Positions 55,501-64,000 of a stretch of 64,000 nt of DNA are shown here, piece by piece; positions within the stretch are counted from its first letter, which is position 1, and each line of letters opens with the position of its first letter. Under the pieces are notes generated by a model. That model saw only the letters and a list, made by a program, of their open reading frames with translations. It had not been told where the DNA came from and ran no database searches. Source of the DNA: Cardinalis cardinalis (taxonomy: Eukaryota > Chordata > Aves > Passeriformes > Cardinalidae); NCBI GenBank assembly GCA_014549065.1, contig JACDOX010000111.1, positions 1,858,882 to 1,922,881 on the forward strand. The letters are read 5' to 3'. The translations under genes and the position numbers were made by a program.

Positions 55501-58500
55501 CTTCTAGCAAGTCACTGCACTAACATTAAAACAACTCTCTGAAAAAAAACCAAACCCAAAACTCAGAAAAGCAAATAATTAAAACTTCTGCTGGAGTCAA
55601 GCATCCCTGACCTGGCCAGCAGAAGAGGTGCCNTGTAGATTATCCCAAGAGTCCATCTGATGCCCTGTTCCAGTCCCTGTGGTACTGAGCAGTGAGTGTG
55701 TGGGAAGAGAGCAAGAACAAGAGCAGCACACTGCGATTCTTCCTCCAGCATCCAGNCACGTGTAGCTCACGAACCAAGTCAGAAAAATTAAACAGAATTC
55801 TACTGCTTTTCTATTCCACAGTTTAACGTGGAGGTTTAAATGTTTGCTACACTGTAAAGNATAAATGGAGACAGGAGGCAGACGATTTTAGCTGCTTTAG
55901 TATTCACATTTTTCCTGGCTGTGCTCAGGCAGCGTAGGATCTGCACAGCCTGCACAGACTGCCACCTCTCCAGAGCNCCAAATCCTCTTCAAATATTTGC
56001 TTTTTAATCAACAAGTAATTCCAACCTCACTGTTGGTTCTCTTTCTTGTTAAAAGTTCCTGATCTGCATTTGAAAGANGAAAGCCTACAGTTCTTTCACA
56101 TTTAGGGTTGTATTTCTGAGCCACCACTTTCAGCACTTTTCACATTTCCTCTTCCAGTTCTCAGCACTGATTATACTGCCAGCCCATTTACATTTTCCAG
56201 CTTGCAATTTGCAGTAGTGTAATAAAGAATTAAGCAATGTTATCAGGTAACTCCTCCTGAAGTGTGCTGGCTCCTTGTTAAAATTTTGTATTTGTCTTGT
56301 GAAATCACTAAGCAAAGCTTTAGTCATTCTCAGGAGAAAAAAAAAAAAAAAACGGGAAAAATAATGGTGATTTAGGTTATTGAATTTAGACTAAAAATGA
56401 ATTTAATTACTAATTTCCTAATGAATTAATTAGGAAAGAAAGGAAAATAACCCCTCAATAATTGTGAAAGTTGAATAAATCTGTGTCTAAAATTANCTCA
56501 AGCAGTATTTAATGCTTCCTCTTCTCTAAAGGCCACCTGGATGCTTGGCAGTTGTTAAAATATGTTATTGATCCAGGGGAGGTGATTTCAAAAGCAGGTC
56601 TGCTTCAGTGCTTTTTATTCTTATCCTTTGATTTTTCTTTCCTTAATATTTAACATAAATCTCTCTGAGTTCTAATTAAAGGCATTATTTCTGGTCCTAC
56701 CTTTCATCACACATTGGCTCCTTAATCACCTTTTCCAGTAAATCACTATGCACTCAGAGACACCTTTAAAGAAGNCTGGGCAAGGGTGATAAAATAAATG
56801 CAGTTCCTCCACAAATCACATTCTCTAAGCTCCCTTTTGGTGCTGCCTTCAGGAAGAATTACTCTTCTGTCTGTCCCACCATCACACTGGGCTGAGAGTG
56901 ACATTCAATGCCTGATAAACACCAAGCAGAACAAAATGACTGCTTTCTGTGCCCTTCCTGGTATCCTTCAATTTATTTAGTTATTTATAACATCATACTT
57001 GGGTTCCTATTTGGTGTAATTACATATTTTTTCTCTGCAGCGCTACTGCCTAGACAATTAGGCCCCATTTTGTAGTTGTGCATTTGATGTCCTGGTTTTT
57101 ATGAAATCTCTTGTTGTTGTTTTCTCCAACCTATTCAGTATTGTTAGTTTTGATCCTGTCATNCAGTATGCTTGTAACTTCTTTCAAAATGCTGTCAATA
57201 ACAANCTTTTATAAGCACTCTTTTTATTCCATTATTCAAGTTATTGTGACTAATACTAATGAGCCCTTAGAGTAAAAACCCACCCATCCTCTTTCACTTA
57301 TTCCTCCCACTTTTATAAACCTTTATTAGGAATGATTTGTTAGTTTTTCCCAAGATTACATATTCTTATGTGGGAGAGCATAAAAAGACAAATTTACTAC
57401 AAAATAACACACCTATTCTGCATTTCCTTTTAATCCATTAAACCANCTGTCCTACCAAAGGATAAAATCAGATTATTTGACATATACTCTTGGCACATCT
57501 GTGTTGGGTGCTCATGGGTGATGCTGAGTGTTTATTTGTAAACACTTCGGGGTTAATATTGTTTTGTCATTTTGTTATTTTTCTAATGGCTTTCTGGATG
57601 TTGAGCTGAGCCTGATGGACTCAGCATTTCCTTGGACCTCCTGCTATCCTCCTATCTACAAAGGGTAGCTGGAGAGGAAAGATAAGTAAATTTTTTGCAC
57701 TAGAACCTACCAACGCTCACATACACACCCGCACCCCCCCACACACGTTCATCAGTCATTCAGGAATCCTTTTTTTTACCATGTGATTCAGTGACACAAT
57801 TATTGCTAATATTACAAAAAACATTTCTTTGAATATTTCTAAACAGAACAGAAAAACAGCCTAGGAACTATTTTTGTTTGCTACTACACTGCATCTGAAG
57901 GTACTGATGTAAAGATGTGAGATCTCTGAAGGATACAAAGGGTAAAAAAATCCACAGGATGCAAGGATAAGTTATTTAAGCACTTTTAGCTTTGTCTACA
58001 GGATGCCAATGCATATGCAACAAATGATTCCACTAGCTTTTATTGCACTAAAAAACAGCATGCAATTTCATCCCTAGCTTAGTTCACAAAAATACTGCAG
58101 AGGTCATGAAAAAAAAAGAAACTTTCGTACTGCAGGAGATTTTCTTTCATGCTTTCCTATGACCACATCCCTCTGCACTTGTTCATAAAGATCTGCTTTT
58201 AAAGAGGTTTAGTCTTCACCTTCACTTTTCTCCTTCCATGGCCATTAGCAAATACTAAATATGAGAGCTGTGTCGAGAGCCAAGGCAATAAAAACACTTT
58301 GTTTTACTCCCCTCTGTACTTTCATGTTTTCAAACACAAACTTTCCAATCAATGTACNATGAAGACTGAACTGGAAACCCTTTTGCAAAGTAGGTGTCTG
58401 TATGTCCAAACATATTCCACTGATGCTGAAACTAGAAGCCTTGGTCTTCTCTGCCATGTGTAATCTGGTTTGGAAGCACAGGAGGAATAAGGAGAAAATG

Positions 58501-58701
58501 CAGGAGAAATCACAAGAGAGAAACCTACACAAGCTTCCTAGATCCCCCCTAATAAAAATAACACTAATCATTTNAAAAACCCACACTGAAACAACAACAA
58601 ACCCCCCTCCTTTTGAAAGCTCTGCAGTTTTGTATGAGGTGCTTTCCTGTTTCCCAGGCAACTTCAGAGACAGCAAAGATATGATGTATTTATACATATA
58701 T

Positions 58702-58716
58702 ATGTGTGAGTGTGTA

Positions 58717-58748
<32 letters not shown>

Positions 58749-58754
58749 TGTATT
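58702..58754. repeat. (TG)n microsatellite
   Basis: An alternating TG tract with about twelve pure units (58717-58740) is flanked by interrupted TGTA/TGAG units. Such tracts are commonly polymorphic. The minus strand read gives the His-Thr repeats of a spurious frame. Confidence 0.95.
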
Positions 58755-59142
58755 GAGTGAAATAAAACTCAGGATCAGCTCTCTGTAACGAAGTAGAATT
58801 TAAGGAACCGGAGCTTAAATTAGCCTTTTTTGTAACTTTGGTGGCAACGTTATTGGTAACTAATGGTAACTTTGTGCTGGAAAATTGACACAAAATTCAT
58901 TCCAAGCAGAGGCAAAAGGGGAACACAGAAGGCAGGGGGGTATGACAGCTCCTCTGGAGAAGCCCTCCGGGGGGAGCTGTGTATGTCCAGCAAAGGACTT
59001 CCCAACAGCAGCGACAGAACAGAGGAAAATTCTCTGCTCTTAGGAGGGGCTGTGCTCACACCGTGAGCGNTGGCGGCGCCTGTGCCGGGCTGTCCCTTGG
59101 GCCCGGCAGAGGAACCCGGGGAGGAGCACTCGCTCAGAGAGG

Positions 59143-59168
59143 CACAGAATCATAAAATGGTTTGGGTT
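59143..59168 (-). mobile_element. CR1 LINE, 3' tip (split by an LTR)
   Basis: CACAGAATCATAAAATGG and TTTGGGTT are the antisense 3' tip of a CR1. The copy resumes at 59763 with GGTTGGACGTGAC after the inserted LTR. GGTT at the break is duplicated by the insertion. Confidence 0.85.
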
Positions 59169-59762
59169 TGTGAAAAATGCGTATTTTATGAGTGGCTTTT
59201 CGCAAATATTAAAATNAATATTNTATGTNTTGTGTTAGAAAGTAATGCTGTATTANTTCTCTTAAGTAGTGAGTTAAATATAGTTTTAGGTTATAACAAA
59301 ATGTTAAAATAGAAACTATGCTATATGNAAGACACTTTTTTTCCTAAAGAAAGGACTNGCACTGAGATAGCAGCCACAGGACACCTGAATCCTTCAGAGA
59401 AAGAGAATTTATTGCTCCATTATCAGGAGAAATGAACTTCTTCCCACCTCACTCAGGTAAGACGACACCGTTAGGATTATAAGGAAGAAGTTGACACTGA
59501 CCAGACAGAATCCTGTATTTGAATGGAATTTATGCATCATATGCAACAGGCTATTGTTTTTTAAGNGTTAATCCTCTGTTAACTGTGNCCTTTTTCAGGC
59601 TTATGCTGCCCAGAAAAAGGTACCCAACATCCATAACTCTTTGTTTCTATTGTCTCAAATTGTCCAAATTATTATTACTCTAATTGTATTACTATTTTTA
59701 TAACCATTTTATTACTATGAAACTTTTAAAATTTTAAAAACAGGTGATTGGCGTTTTTCACA
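59169..59762 (-). mobile_element. Solo LTR-like element nested in a CR1
   Basis: This 594-bp insertion begins TGTGAAAAATGCG and ends GGCGTTTTTCACA, so its ends are inverted repeats of TG...CA type. It is flanked on both sides by GGTT (59165-59168 and 59763-59766), a 4-bp target duplication, and removing it restores a continuous CR1 sequence. AATAAA on the minus strand at 59413-59408 suggests minus orientation. I recognise it as a repeat abundant in songbirds, probably an ERV LTR without its body, but the class (a 4-bp duplication suggests ERV1) needs a library search. It carries eight single Ns, denser than its surroundings. There are no retroviral genes. Confidence 0.8.
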
Positions 59763-60205
59763 GGTTGGACGTGACATTTAACACCACCTTGTTGCAACCC
59801 CCCTGCCATGGGCAGGGACACCTTCCCCTAGCCCAGGTTGTTCGAGCCCCATCCAACCTGGCCTTGAACAGTGCCAGGGATGGGCACCCAGTGCCAATGC
59901 CTCACGAGCCGAAGAGGGAAGAATTGTTTTCCTAATATCTAATCTAAACCTACACTTCAGTTTTAAATAATTCCTCCTTGTCCTGTCACCACACGCTCTG
60001 TAAACAGTCTTGCCCCGTCTTTCCTTTAGGCCCCCTTCAGGTACTGAAAGGCCGCAGCTGGGTCACCCCAAGCCTTCTCTTCTCCAGGTTGAGCAATCCC
60101 AACTCTCTCATCCTTTCCTCCCTCTGATCTCTCTGATGAACTTAGTGGCCGCCTCTGGACTGGCTCCAACACGTCCCTGTCCTTGCTGTTCTGGGGACAT
60201 TTCCA
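59763..60205 (-). mobile_element. CR1 LINE, body of the split copy
   Basis: The antisense CR1 continues from 59763 through CCCCCCTGCCATGGGCAGGG, CCATCCAACCTGGCCTTGAA, TTCAGGTACTGAAAGGCCGC, CCTTCTCTTCTCCAGGTTGAG and GGCTCCAACACGTCCCTGTCC. The LINE therefore has its 3' end at 59143 and its truncated 5' edge near 60205, right at the DYNLT3 CpG island. The open frame on the minus strand at 60026-60838 is a join of this CR1, the gap and the island, and is not a gene. Confidence 0.9.
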
Positions 60206-60239
60206 TTCCTTCCCTCCCCAGCTCCCGGCCCCGCGGCTC

Positions 60240-60384
60240 NNNNNNNNNNNNNNNNNNNNNNNNNNNNNNNNNNNNNNNNNNNNNNNNNNNNNNNNNNNNN
60301 NNNNNNNNNNNNNNNNNNNNNNNNNNNNNNNNNNNNNNNNNNNNNNNNNNNNNNNNNNNNNNNNNNNNNNNNNNNNNNNNNNNN
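60240..60384. other. Assembly gap, 145 N
   Basis: This is a run of 145 undetermined bases between CCGCGGCTC and CGCTGCCGG. GC-rich promoter sequence often drops out in short-read assemblies. The true length may differ. It hides the DYNLT3 core promoter and most of the 5' UTR. Confidence 0.99.
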
Positions 60385-60418
60385 CGCTGCCGGAACGGCC
60401 GCCGCCCGCGCCGGGGCC

Positions 60419-60448
60419 ATGGAGGAGTTTCACCCCCACAACGATGAG
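60419..60448 (+). CDS. DYNLT3: DYNLT3 coding exon 1
   Basis: This exon encodes residues 1-10 (MEEFHPHNDE) of dynein light chain Tctex-type 3, a cargo-binding light chain at the dynein intermediate chain. DYNLT3 also associates with the mitotic checkpoint protein BUB3 in mammals. The ATG is in GGGGCCATGG, with a purine at -3 and G at +4. The donor is GAG|GTAGGG at 60448/60449. The next exon starts in phase 0. Only 35 nt separate the ATG from the gap, so most of the 5' UTR is missing. DYNLT3 normally begins with MEE followed by a His-containing stretch and DE, as here; the paralogue DYNLT1 differs. Confidence 0.95.
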
Positions 60449-61423
60449 GTAGGGCCGCTGCCTCCCCCGCTGCTGTGCCCGGGGCCCTCCGCCCGCCCGA
60501 GGGGCCGGGGCCGAGCGGCGCTGCCCGGGCCCGCGGGGTGGGTGTTCCCTCCGGGAAGGAGCCGCTGGGGCTGTCAGACCGCGGCCATTTTTCCAGGGAA
60601 AAATCCGATTTCCAGGGGAAAATCCCGGGAAGTGCCGGGCCCGGTCAGTGCCGCGGGCTGGTCCTGCCTGCTCGAGCGGAGGAGCCGATCCCTCCCCGGA
60701 CGCCGCTTCAGGGCTCTGGCCACCGGTTTTCATTAAAAAATCAACCAAAACTCCAAGCAACTTAAACATGAATGCCCTGGAGGTTTCTGCCCCTGCCCGA
60801 GTGTTGGGAGTTCGTGGCTGTGGAGAGGCGGGTGGCACAAGGGAACGTGCCTTGGTTCCATTGGGAGCCGAGCCAAGTGCCCAGGAGCAGGAAGGAGTAG
60901 AAAATAGGAGGAATTAAAACCTGCAAGCTTTTTCTGCACTTGAAAAAGGTGCTTGGGTAAGGTAATGACTGTGCAAACCAGTCTTTCACATAGTAGGTTT
61001 GCAAAACCGTGTGTTGCCCTTGGGAAGCAAGATGTAAGGGTGGGTTAGCAAGTTTGTGACTCCAGTAAAAACACAGATTAAGATCCAGAGGAAAAAAATT
61101 GTCGTTTAATTTTTCCTGGACAGTATTCCTGTGACAAGCATAGACATGGTGGAATTTAATCTTTACAGAAAACGTAAAATGAACCTGTTTCAAAGTTCAC
61201 TGAAGTCTGAGTTTTTGGCCCCACTCAAACATCACTAGAAAAGCAATGCTAAATAACAAATGTGTGGAGCTGAGGAAAAAAAGTAAGATTTTAAAATTAT
61301 ACTAACAGACTACAATGCAAATAACCAGACACGAGGCCTTATCATTATGTGTGCTGTAGAGTAAGACTATAATTTGTTTACTTTTCTGGCAGAAATAATA
61401 ATAATAATTCACTTCTATTGCAG
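60449..61423 (+). other. DYNLT3: DYNLT3 intron 1
   Basis: This is a 975-bp intron from GTAGGG to TTCTATTGCAG. Its first 300 bases belong to the CpG island and the remainder is AT-rich. No repeat or other gene is recognised. Confidence 0.9.
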
Positions 61424-61465
61424 ATGATCTTCAATGCTGATGAGGCCCACAACATAGTTAAGGAG
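61424..61465 (+). CDS. DYNLT3: DYNLT3 coding exon 2 (42-bp small exon)
   Basis: This small in-phase exon encodes residues 11-24 (MIFNADEAHNIVKE). The acceptor is TTCTATTGCAG|ATG and the donor is GAG|GTAGGT. FNA(D/E)EAHNIVKE is the diagnostic first helix of DYNLT3; in DYNLT1 the same place reads differently (VDEVSNIVKE type). The exon's 14 codons are a multiple of three, so skipping it would keep the frame but remove part of the first helix. The exon starts with ATG, but the better start is in exon 1, whose residues match the family. Confidence 0.96.
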
Positions 61466-61639
61466 GTAGGTTTTAGCTAACAGCTGTGTTTTGAAGAAAT
61501 TCTTTACCATACCTTGCACAGTACTGAAAGCAGTTATTTTCCTTGACCATCCCAGATAAATATAAACTTACATAGAATTAGTATTTATATAAAGACAGAG
61601 TTTAATTTGGAGCTGCTTTAAGCTTCATCCAGTTGCTGT

Positions 61640-61940
61640 CTTCCACTACCTCAAGAGGAGAAGGTAGATGNGAGGGGAGCCAGATTTGCATTACATGGAA
61701 AGAGTCAGGGTGACAGTCACAAGCTGCAAGGGAAATTCGCTCCAATTTATTTTTTCCCCTTTATCCAGCTGGAGAGAAGCTAATCACTGGAGAGCTTGCA
61801 GGGACAGCTTGTGGAGTCTCCATCCTTAGAGATTTTTAAAACTTGACTGGACAAGGCCTTGAACAATGTTATCAGACTTGGAAGTTATCCTTGGCACGTG
61901 TGGGAGGTTGCACTCTATGAGCTCCCTGTTCTAGCTTTTA
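61640..61940 (+). mobile_element. Diverged CR1 fragment in DYNLT3 intron 2
   Basis: The plus-strand text follows the CR1 3' region in order: a CTTCCACTACCTCAAGAGGAG block, GTGACAGTCACAAGCTGCAAGG, then TTGTGGAGTCTCCATCCTTAG, AGATTTTTAAAACTTGACTGGACAAGGCC and GGGAGGTTGCACTCTATGAGC. The copy is diverged and deleted in places and lacks a clean ATTCTATG tail. The LINE is sense to DYNLT3. Confidence 0.75.
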
Positions 61941-62082
61941 AAATACATTTTTTGCAGAGAAAGAATAGGATGAAAGTGAGTAGTCTGATGGTCTAGATTA
62001 AATACCTAGTAACTAGAAAGTGATTAATGAGAAGCATGTGGCTCACACATGCTCTCAAGGTTTGTAGGGAAATAGTGTTTTG

Positions 62083-62138
62083 AGACAGGGGTTTCTAGAG
62101 GGACTCTACAGGTCCTTTCCCACCTGCACTTTTTGAGG
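62083..62138 (+). mobile_element. Short CR1-like 3' end
   Basis: GACAGGGGTTTCTAGAGGGA and CTCTACAGGTCCTTTCCCACCTGCA resemble the CR1 motif 'GGTTGGACTctaggTCCCTTCCAACCT'. This is a weak match, possibly the displaced end of the copy at 61640-61940. Confidence 0.45.
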
Positions 62139-63288
62139 CTGCTCCAGTACACAACAGCAAGTTCTTGGATGTTAGATAAACAACAGTTCAGCCTTTTATG
62201 TAACTGCCCCTACCTTGTAAAGCCAAATACAGTGTGACACGGTCTCCAGACACTGGGAGTAATGCCAAGTGTTTCTAACTCTGATTGGAAGTTTAACCAG
62301 GGCCAAGGAGCTCCAGCACCGGGTACATCTCTGGAAGGACCAAAATCCCTGAGGGGCCTTGTCCCTCTTCTGTCTTCTGTTGTGTTTTGTGACTGTTTCC
62401 ACTGACTGCTTTGGCCAGCTTTGTGCAGTGTGTGGTCAGAATTAACTGGGCTTTTCAAAATCTGGGGCACAGGTCTCTTACACAGCCTGTTAGTGGGGNA
62501 TTAGTGCACGGGATGCCTCTTACTGAATCAGAGAACACAGTTTTACTTCCCTTACCTTTTCCAGGTGTGTGTTTCTTAAGTTAATTCCTCAGCTTTAAGA
62601 AGTATCCATCAGCACGTAATTCTGAGTTTCCCAAGAGCAGAGAATACAATTTAAGTGTTACAGTTTGAGAGAAGGATTTTTGTTCAATCCTTTTAAGTTT
62701 AAGCAAGTGTTTGCCAATCTGTAGCTGTGGGAGAGCATCCAATTTTCCAACAGTTCAGCTGTTTCTTGTGCTGCAAGATATGACCCTTGAGTATCTTCCC
62801 CATCTTTTGAGCAGGAATGTGCACTTCACTGTTGTCACTCTGTCTCTGAAGGTTTTGGAATTTTGGTTATATGCTCTGACAGGTTGGCCCAGCCCGAGCT
62901 GATATTATTGATTTGAGTAGTGCCTTCCCCATTACAGCAGCTTCTGAAAGCCAAACTGATGCTGGCAGTCATTAGGAACAGTGGTATGTGTCAGGATCTT
63001 CACTGGAGAATAGATCCATTCACTTGGTACCCAGAACATGTGGCTAAGGCCTTTCCTGGAAGAAATGTTTAGTCATTTTTATACCTGTAATATTGTGATA
63101 AAGGTATACTAAAAATAGATTTCCAAGAAGGGTCATTTTACCTTCCATTCAGCAGCTGATACCTAATGAGCTCGAGTGATCCAAAGTAACCTAACTGCCA
63201 GAAAAATATCCCTCAGTTTATGCAAAACATTTTATAATTCTACATTTTGAAGTGTGTTTACTGTAACTATTTTTGCCCTCTGTTCTAG

Positions 63289-63412
63289 TGCATAGAAAAT
63301 GTTTTGGGCAAGGCAGATTATAATCACAACAAAGTCAACCAATGGACTGCTGCTATAGTAGAACAGTCACTGACCCATCTGGTGAAACTCGGGAAAACCT
63401 ATAAGTACATTG
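63289..63412 (+). CDS. DYNLT3: DYNLT3 coding exon 3
   Basis: This exon encodes residues 25-65 plus one base of Val66. The acceptor is TTCTAG|TGC and the donor is ATTG|GTAAGT. It includes C I E N V L G K A D, then YNHNKVNQWTAAIVEQSL and THLVKLGKTYKYI. The DYNHN..NQWT and VEQSLTHLVKLGK segments are hallmarks of DYNLT3 and form helix 2 and the first beta strand of the Tctex fold. The family is about 116 residues, so roughly 50 residues (TCAVVQK... through the C-terminal strands) are encoded by exons beyond 64000. The frame is intact, without Ns, and the codon phases of the three exons join as 0, 0, 1. Confidence 0.97.
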
Positions 63413-64000
63413 GTAAGTACAAGCAACTGTACTTGTAGCACTGGCAGTCACAATAAATAATTGCTGAAAGGTTCAGGGGAATGCTATAAACAAAACAGAG
63501 CAGGCACCTGAACTCTTCTGTTACAGAGATTTTTAGAAATACCTGGGGTAAAGCTGTGGCAGTTTTACCTGGGCTCACATGCCGGCAACACTTAACACAG
63601 ATTACATGTTACATGGTCTTTCCTGATTTTTAAGCAACCCCAAGACAATTATATCAACATTTTAGTATCAATTCAGGAAAAAAATGCTATCTTTAATAAA
63701 ATTTTCAATCAGATTAAACCTCCTCTAAATAGAGACATCTGGAAGACTTTAGTCCTGTGTGCAAAGTCATGTCCCGTTATATTTATGTGTATACGTGTGG
63801 AAGGAAAAAGGTAAATAAGAAAGTTTACCCTATTTTGGTCCTTTTGTGGAGTGTTCATGTAATAGCAAGTGTTTGCACTCTGTTCTGTTTTGAAAGTCTT
63901 GGCCTCAGGTTGCAAGAGGTTTTATGACTATTGCAGGTCAGTCTAGAAAAGCTGCACATTGATGGAGTGTGGTTTCAGAGAGGGATCAACAAGTATTTTT
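63413..64000 (+). other. DYNLT3: Start of DYNLT3 intron 3
   Basis: The intron opens with a consensus GTAAGTAC donor and runs off the window. The open frame on the minus strand at 63709-63915 shows no recognisable domain and I treat it as chance. Confidence 0.85.

Larger units (their letters stand above)
47051..59142. other. Intergenic interval between SYTL5 and DYNLT3
   Basis: These 12 kb separate the two head-to-head promoters. I can place a CR1 3' end (51995-52088), a possible ERV-derived block (52150-52540) and a (TG)n run (58702-58754). The rest is AT-rich, with only short open frames. GC rises again from about 58960 and more strongly at 59059-59135, next to the DYNLT3 island. No gene, tRNA or snRNA is recognised. 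Confidence 0.7.
60206..60730 (+). promoter_or_regulatory. DYNLT3: CpG island and promoter of DYNLT3
   Basis: A CpG-dense block surrounds the first coding exon and continues about 300 bp into intron 1 (GCCGCC, CCGGGG, GGGGCCGG). The transcription start and 5' UTR presumably lie in or next to the assembly gap at 60240-60384. The islands of DYNLT3 and SYTL5 are about 13 kb apart, so they are separate promoters rather than one bidirectional promoter. Confidence 0.85.
61466..63288 (+). other. DYNLT3: DYNLT3 intron 2
   Basis: This is a 1.82 kb intron with donor GTAGGT and acceptor CCCTCTGTTCTAG. It carries a CR1 copy on the plus strand (61640-61940) and a second short CR1-like 3' end (62083-62138). 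The remainder (62139-63288) has only chance open frames. Confidence 0.9.

Noticed and set aside
56414..56437. Perfect 9-bp stem hairpin (TTTCCTAAT...ATTAGGAAA)
   Set aside because: The stem is AT-rich and short, and lies in an AT-rich region where such hairpins are frequent. There is no sign of a microRNA or terminator.
58690..58893. His-Thr-repeat protein
   Set aside because: It is a translation of the (TG)n microsatellite.
60026..60838. A 270-codon open frame on the minus strand
   Set aside because: It runs from CR1 sequence through 145 Ns and into the DYNLT3 island. About 49 residues are undetermined, so its length is an artefact.
61424..61426. ATG at the start of DYNLT3 exon 2 as the true start codon
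   Set aside because: Exon 1 supplies an in-frame N-terminus that fits DYNLT3 and has a better initiation context.

Overview
The window is vertebrate nuclear DNA, almost certainly from a songbird. It has spliced genes with long introns, CpG islands, several CR1 LINE fragments (the dominant avian retroposon) and solo LTRs of types I recognise from songbird genomes. I see no bacterial, phage or CRISPR features. Isolated single Ns occur throughout, and one 145-base assembly gap lies at 60240-60384.

Two protein-coding genes are present, arranged head to head and both cut by the window edges. SYTL5 (synaptotagmin-like 5, Slp5) is on the minus strand. Its first three coding exons are at 20441-20559, 11045-11260 and 134-246. 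Together they encode residues 1-149: the SHD1 helix, a four-CxxC zinc finger and the start of SHD2 with the GEWFF Rab27-binding motif. The linker and C2 domains lie beyond base 1. A CpG island at about 45.9-47.05 kb, with two good minus-strand splice donors, is the probable SYTL5 promoter and non-coding first exon, so a roughly 26 kb 5' intron would precede the ATG. DYNLT3 (dynein light chain Tctex-type 3) is on the plus strand. Three exons are visible (60419-60448, 61424-61465, 63289-63412), giving residues 1-65 of about 116, and its 5' end sits in a second CpG island containing the gap. The pairing of SYTL5 and DYNLT3 matches the gene order of human Xp11.4, a region that in birds is autosomal (chromosome 1 in chicken). 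The gene products do not act as a pathway operon: Slp5 is a Rab27 effector in vesicle docking and DYNLT3 is a cargo-binding dynein light chain.

The rest is intronic or intergenic. Recognisable content: an ERVK-type solo LTR with a 6-bp target duplication (2822-3216), an ancient degraded CR1 (about 8385-9480), a 60-bp-period repeat (9927-10155), an LTR directly downstream of the SYTL5 zinc-finger exon (about 10330-10913), minisatellite-like duplications (18681-18814, 25809-25946), younger CR1 3' ends (44296-44990, 51995-52088, 59143-60205, 61640-61940), and a solo LTR inserted cleanly into the CR1 just upstream of DYNLT3 (59169-59762, 4-bp duplication). Most other open frames are short, contain Ns and look like chance.

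I did not find a previously undescribed biological system. The points most worth checking are the sense-oriented LTRs with polyadenylation signals in SYTL5 introns, the nested CR1/LTR insertion beside the DYNLT3 promoter, and the candidate alternative first exons at the 46 kb island.
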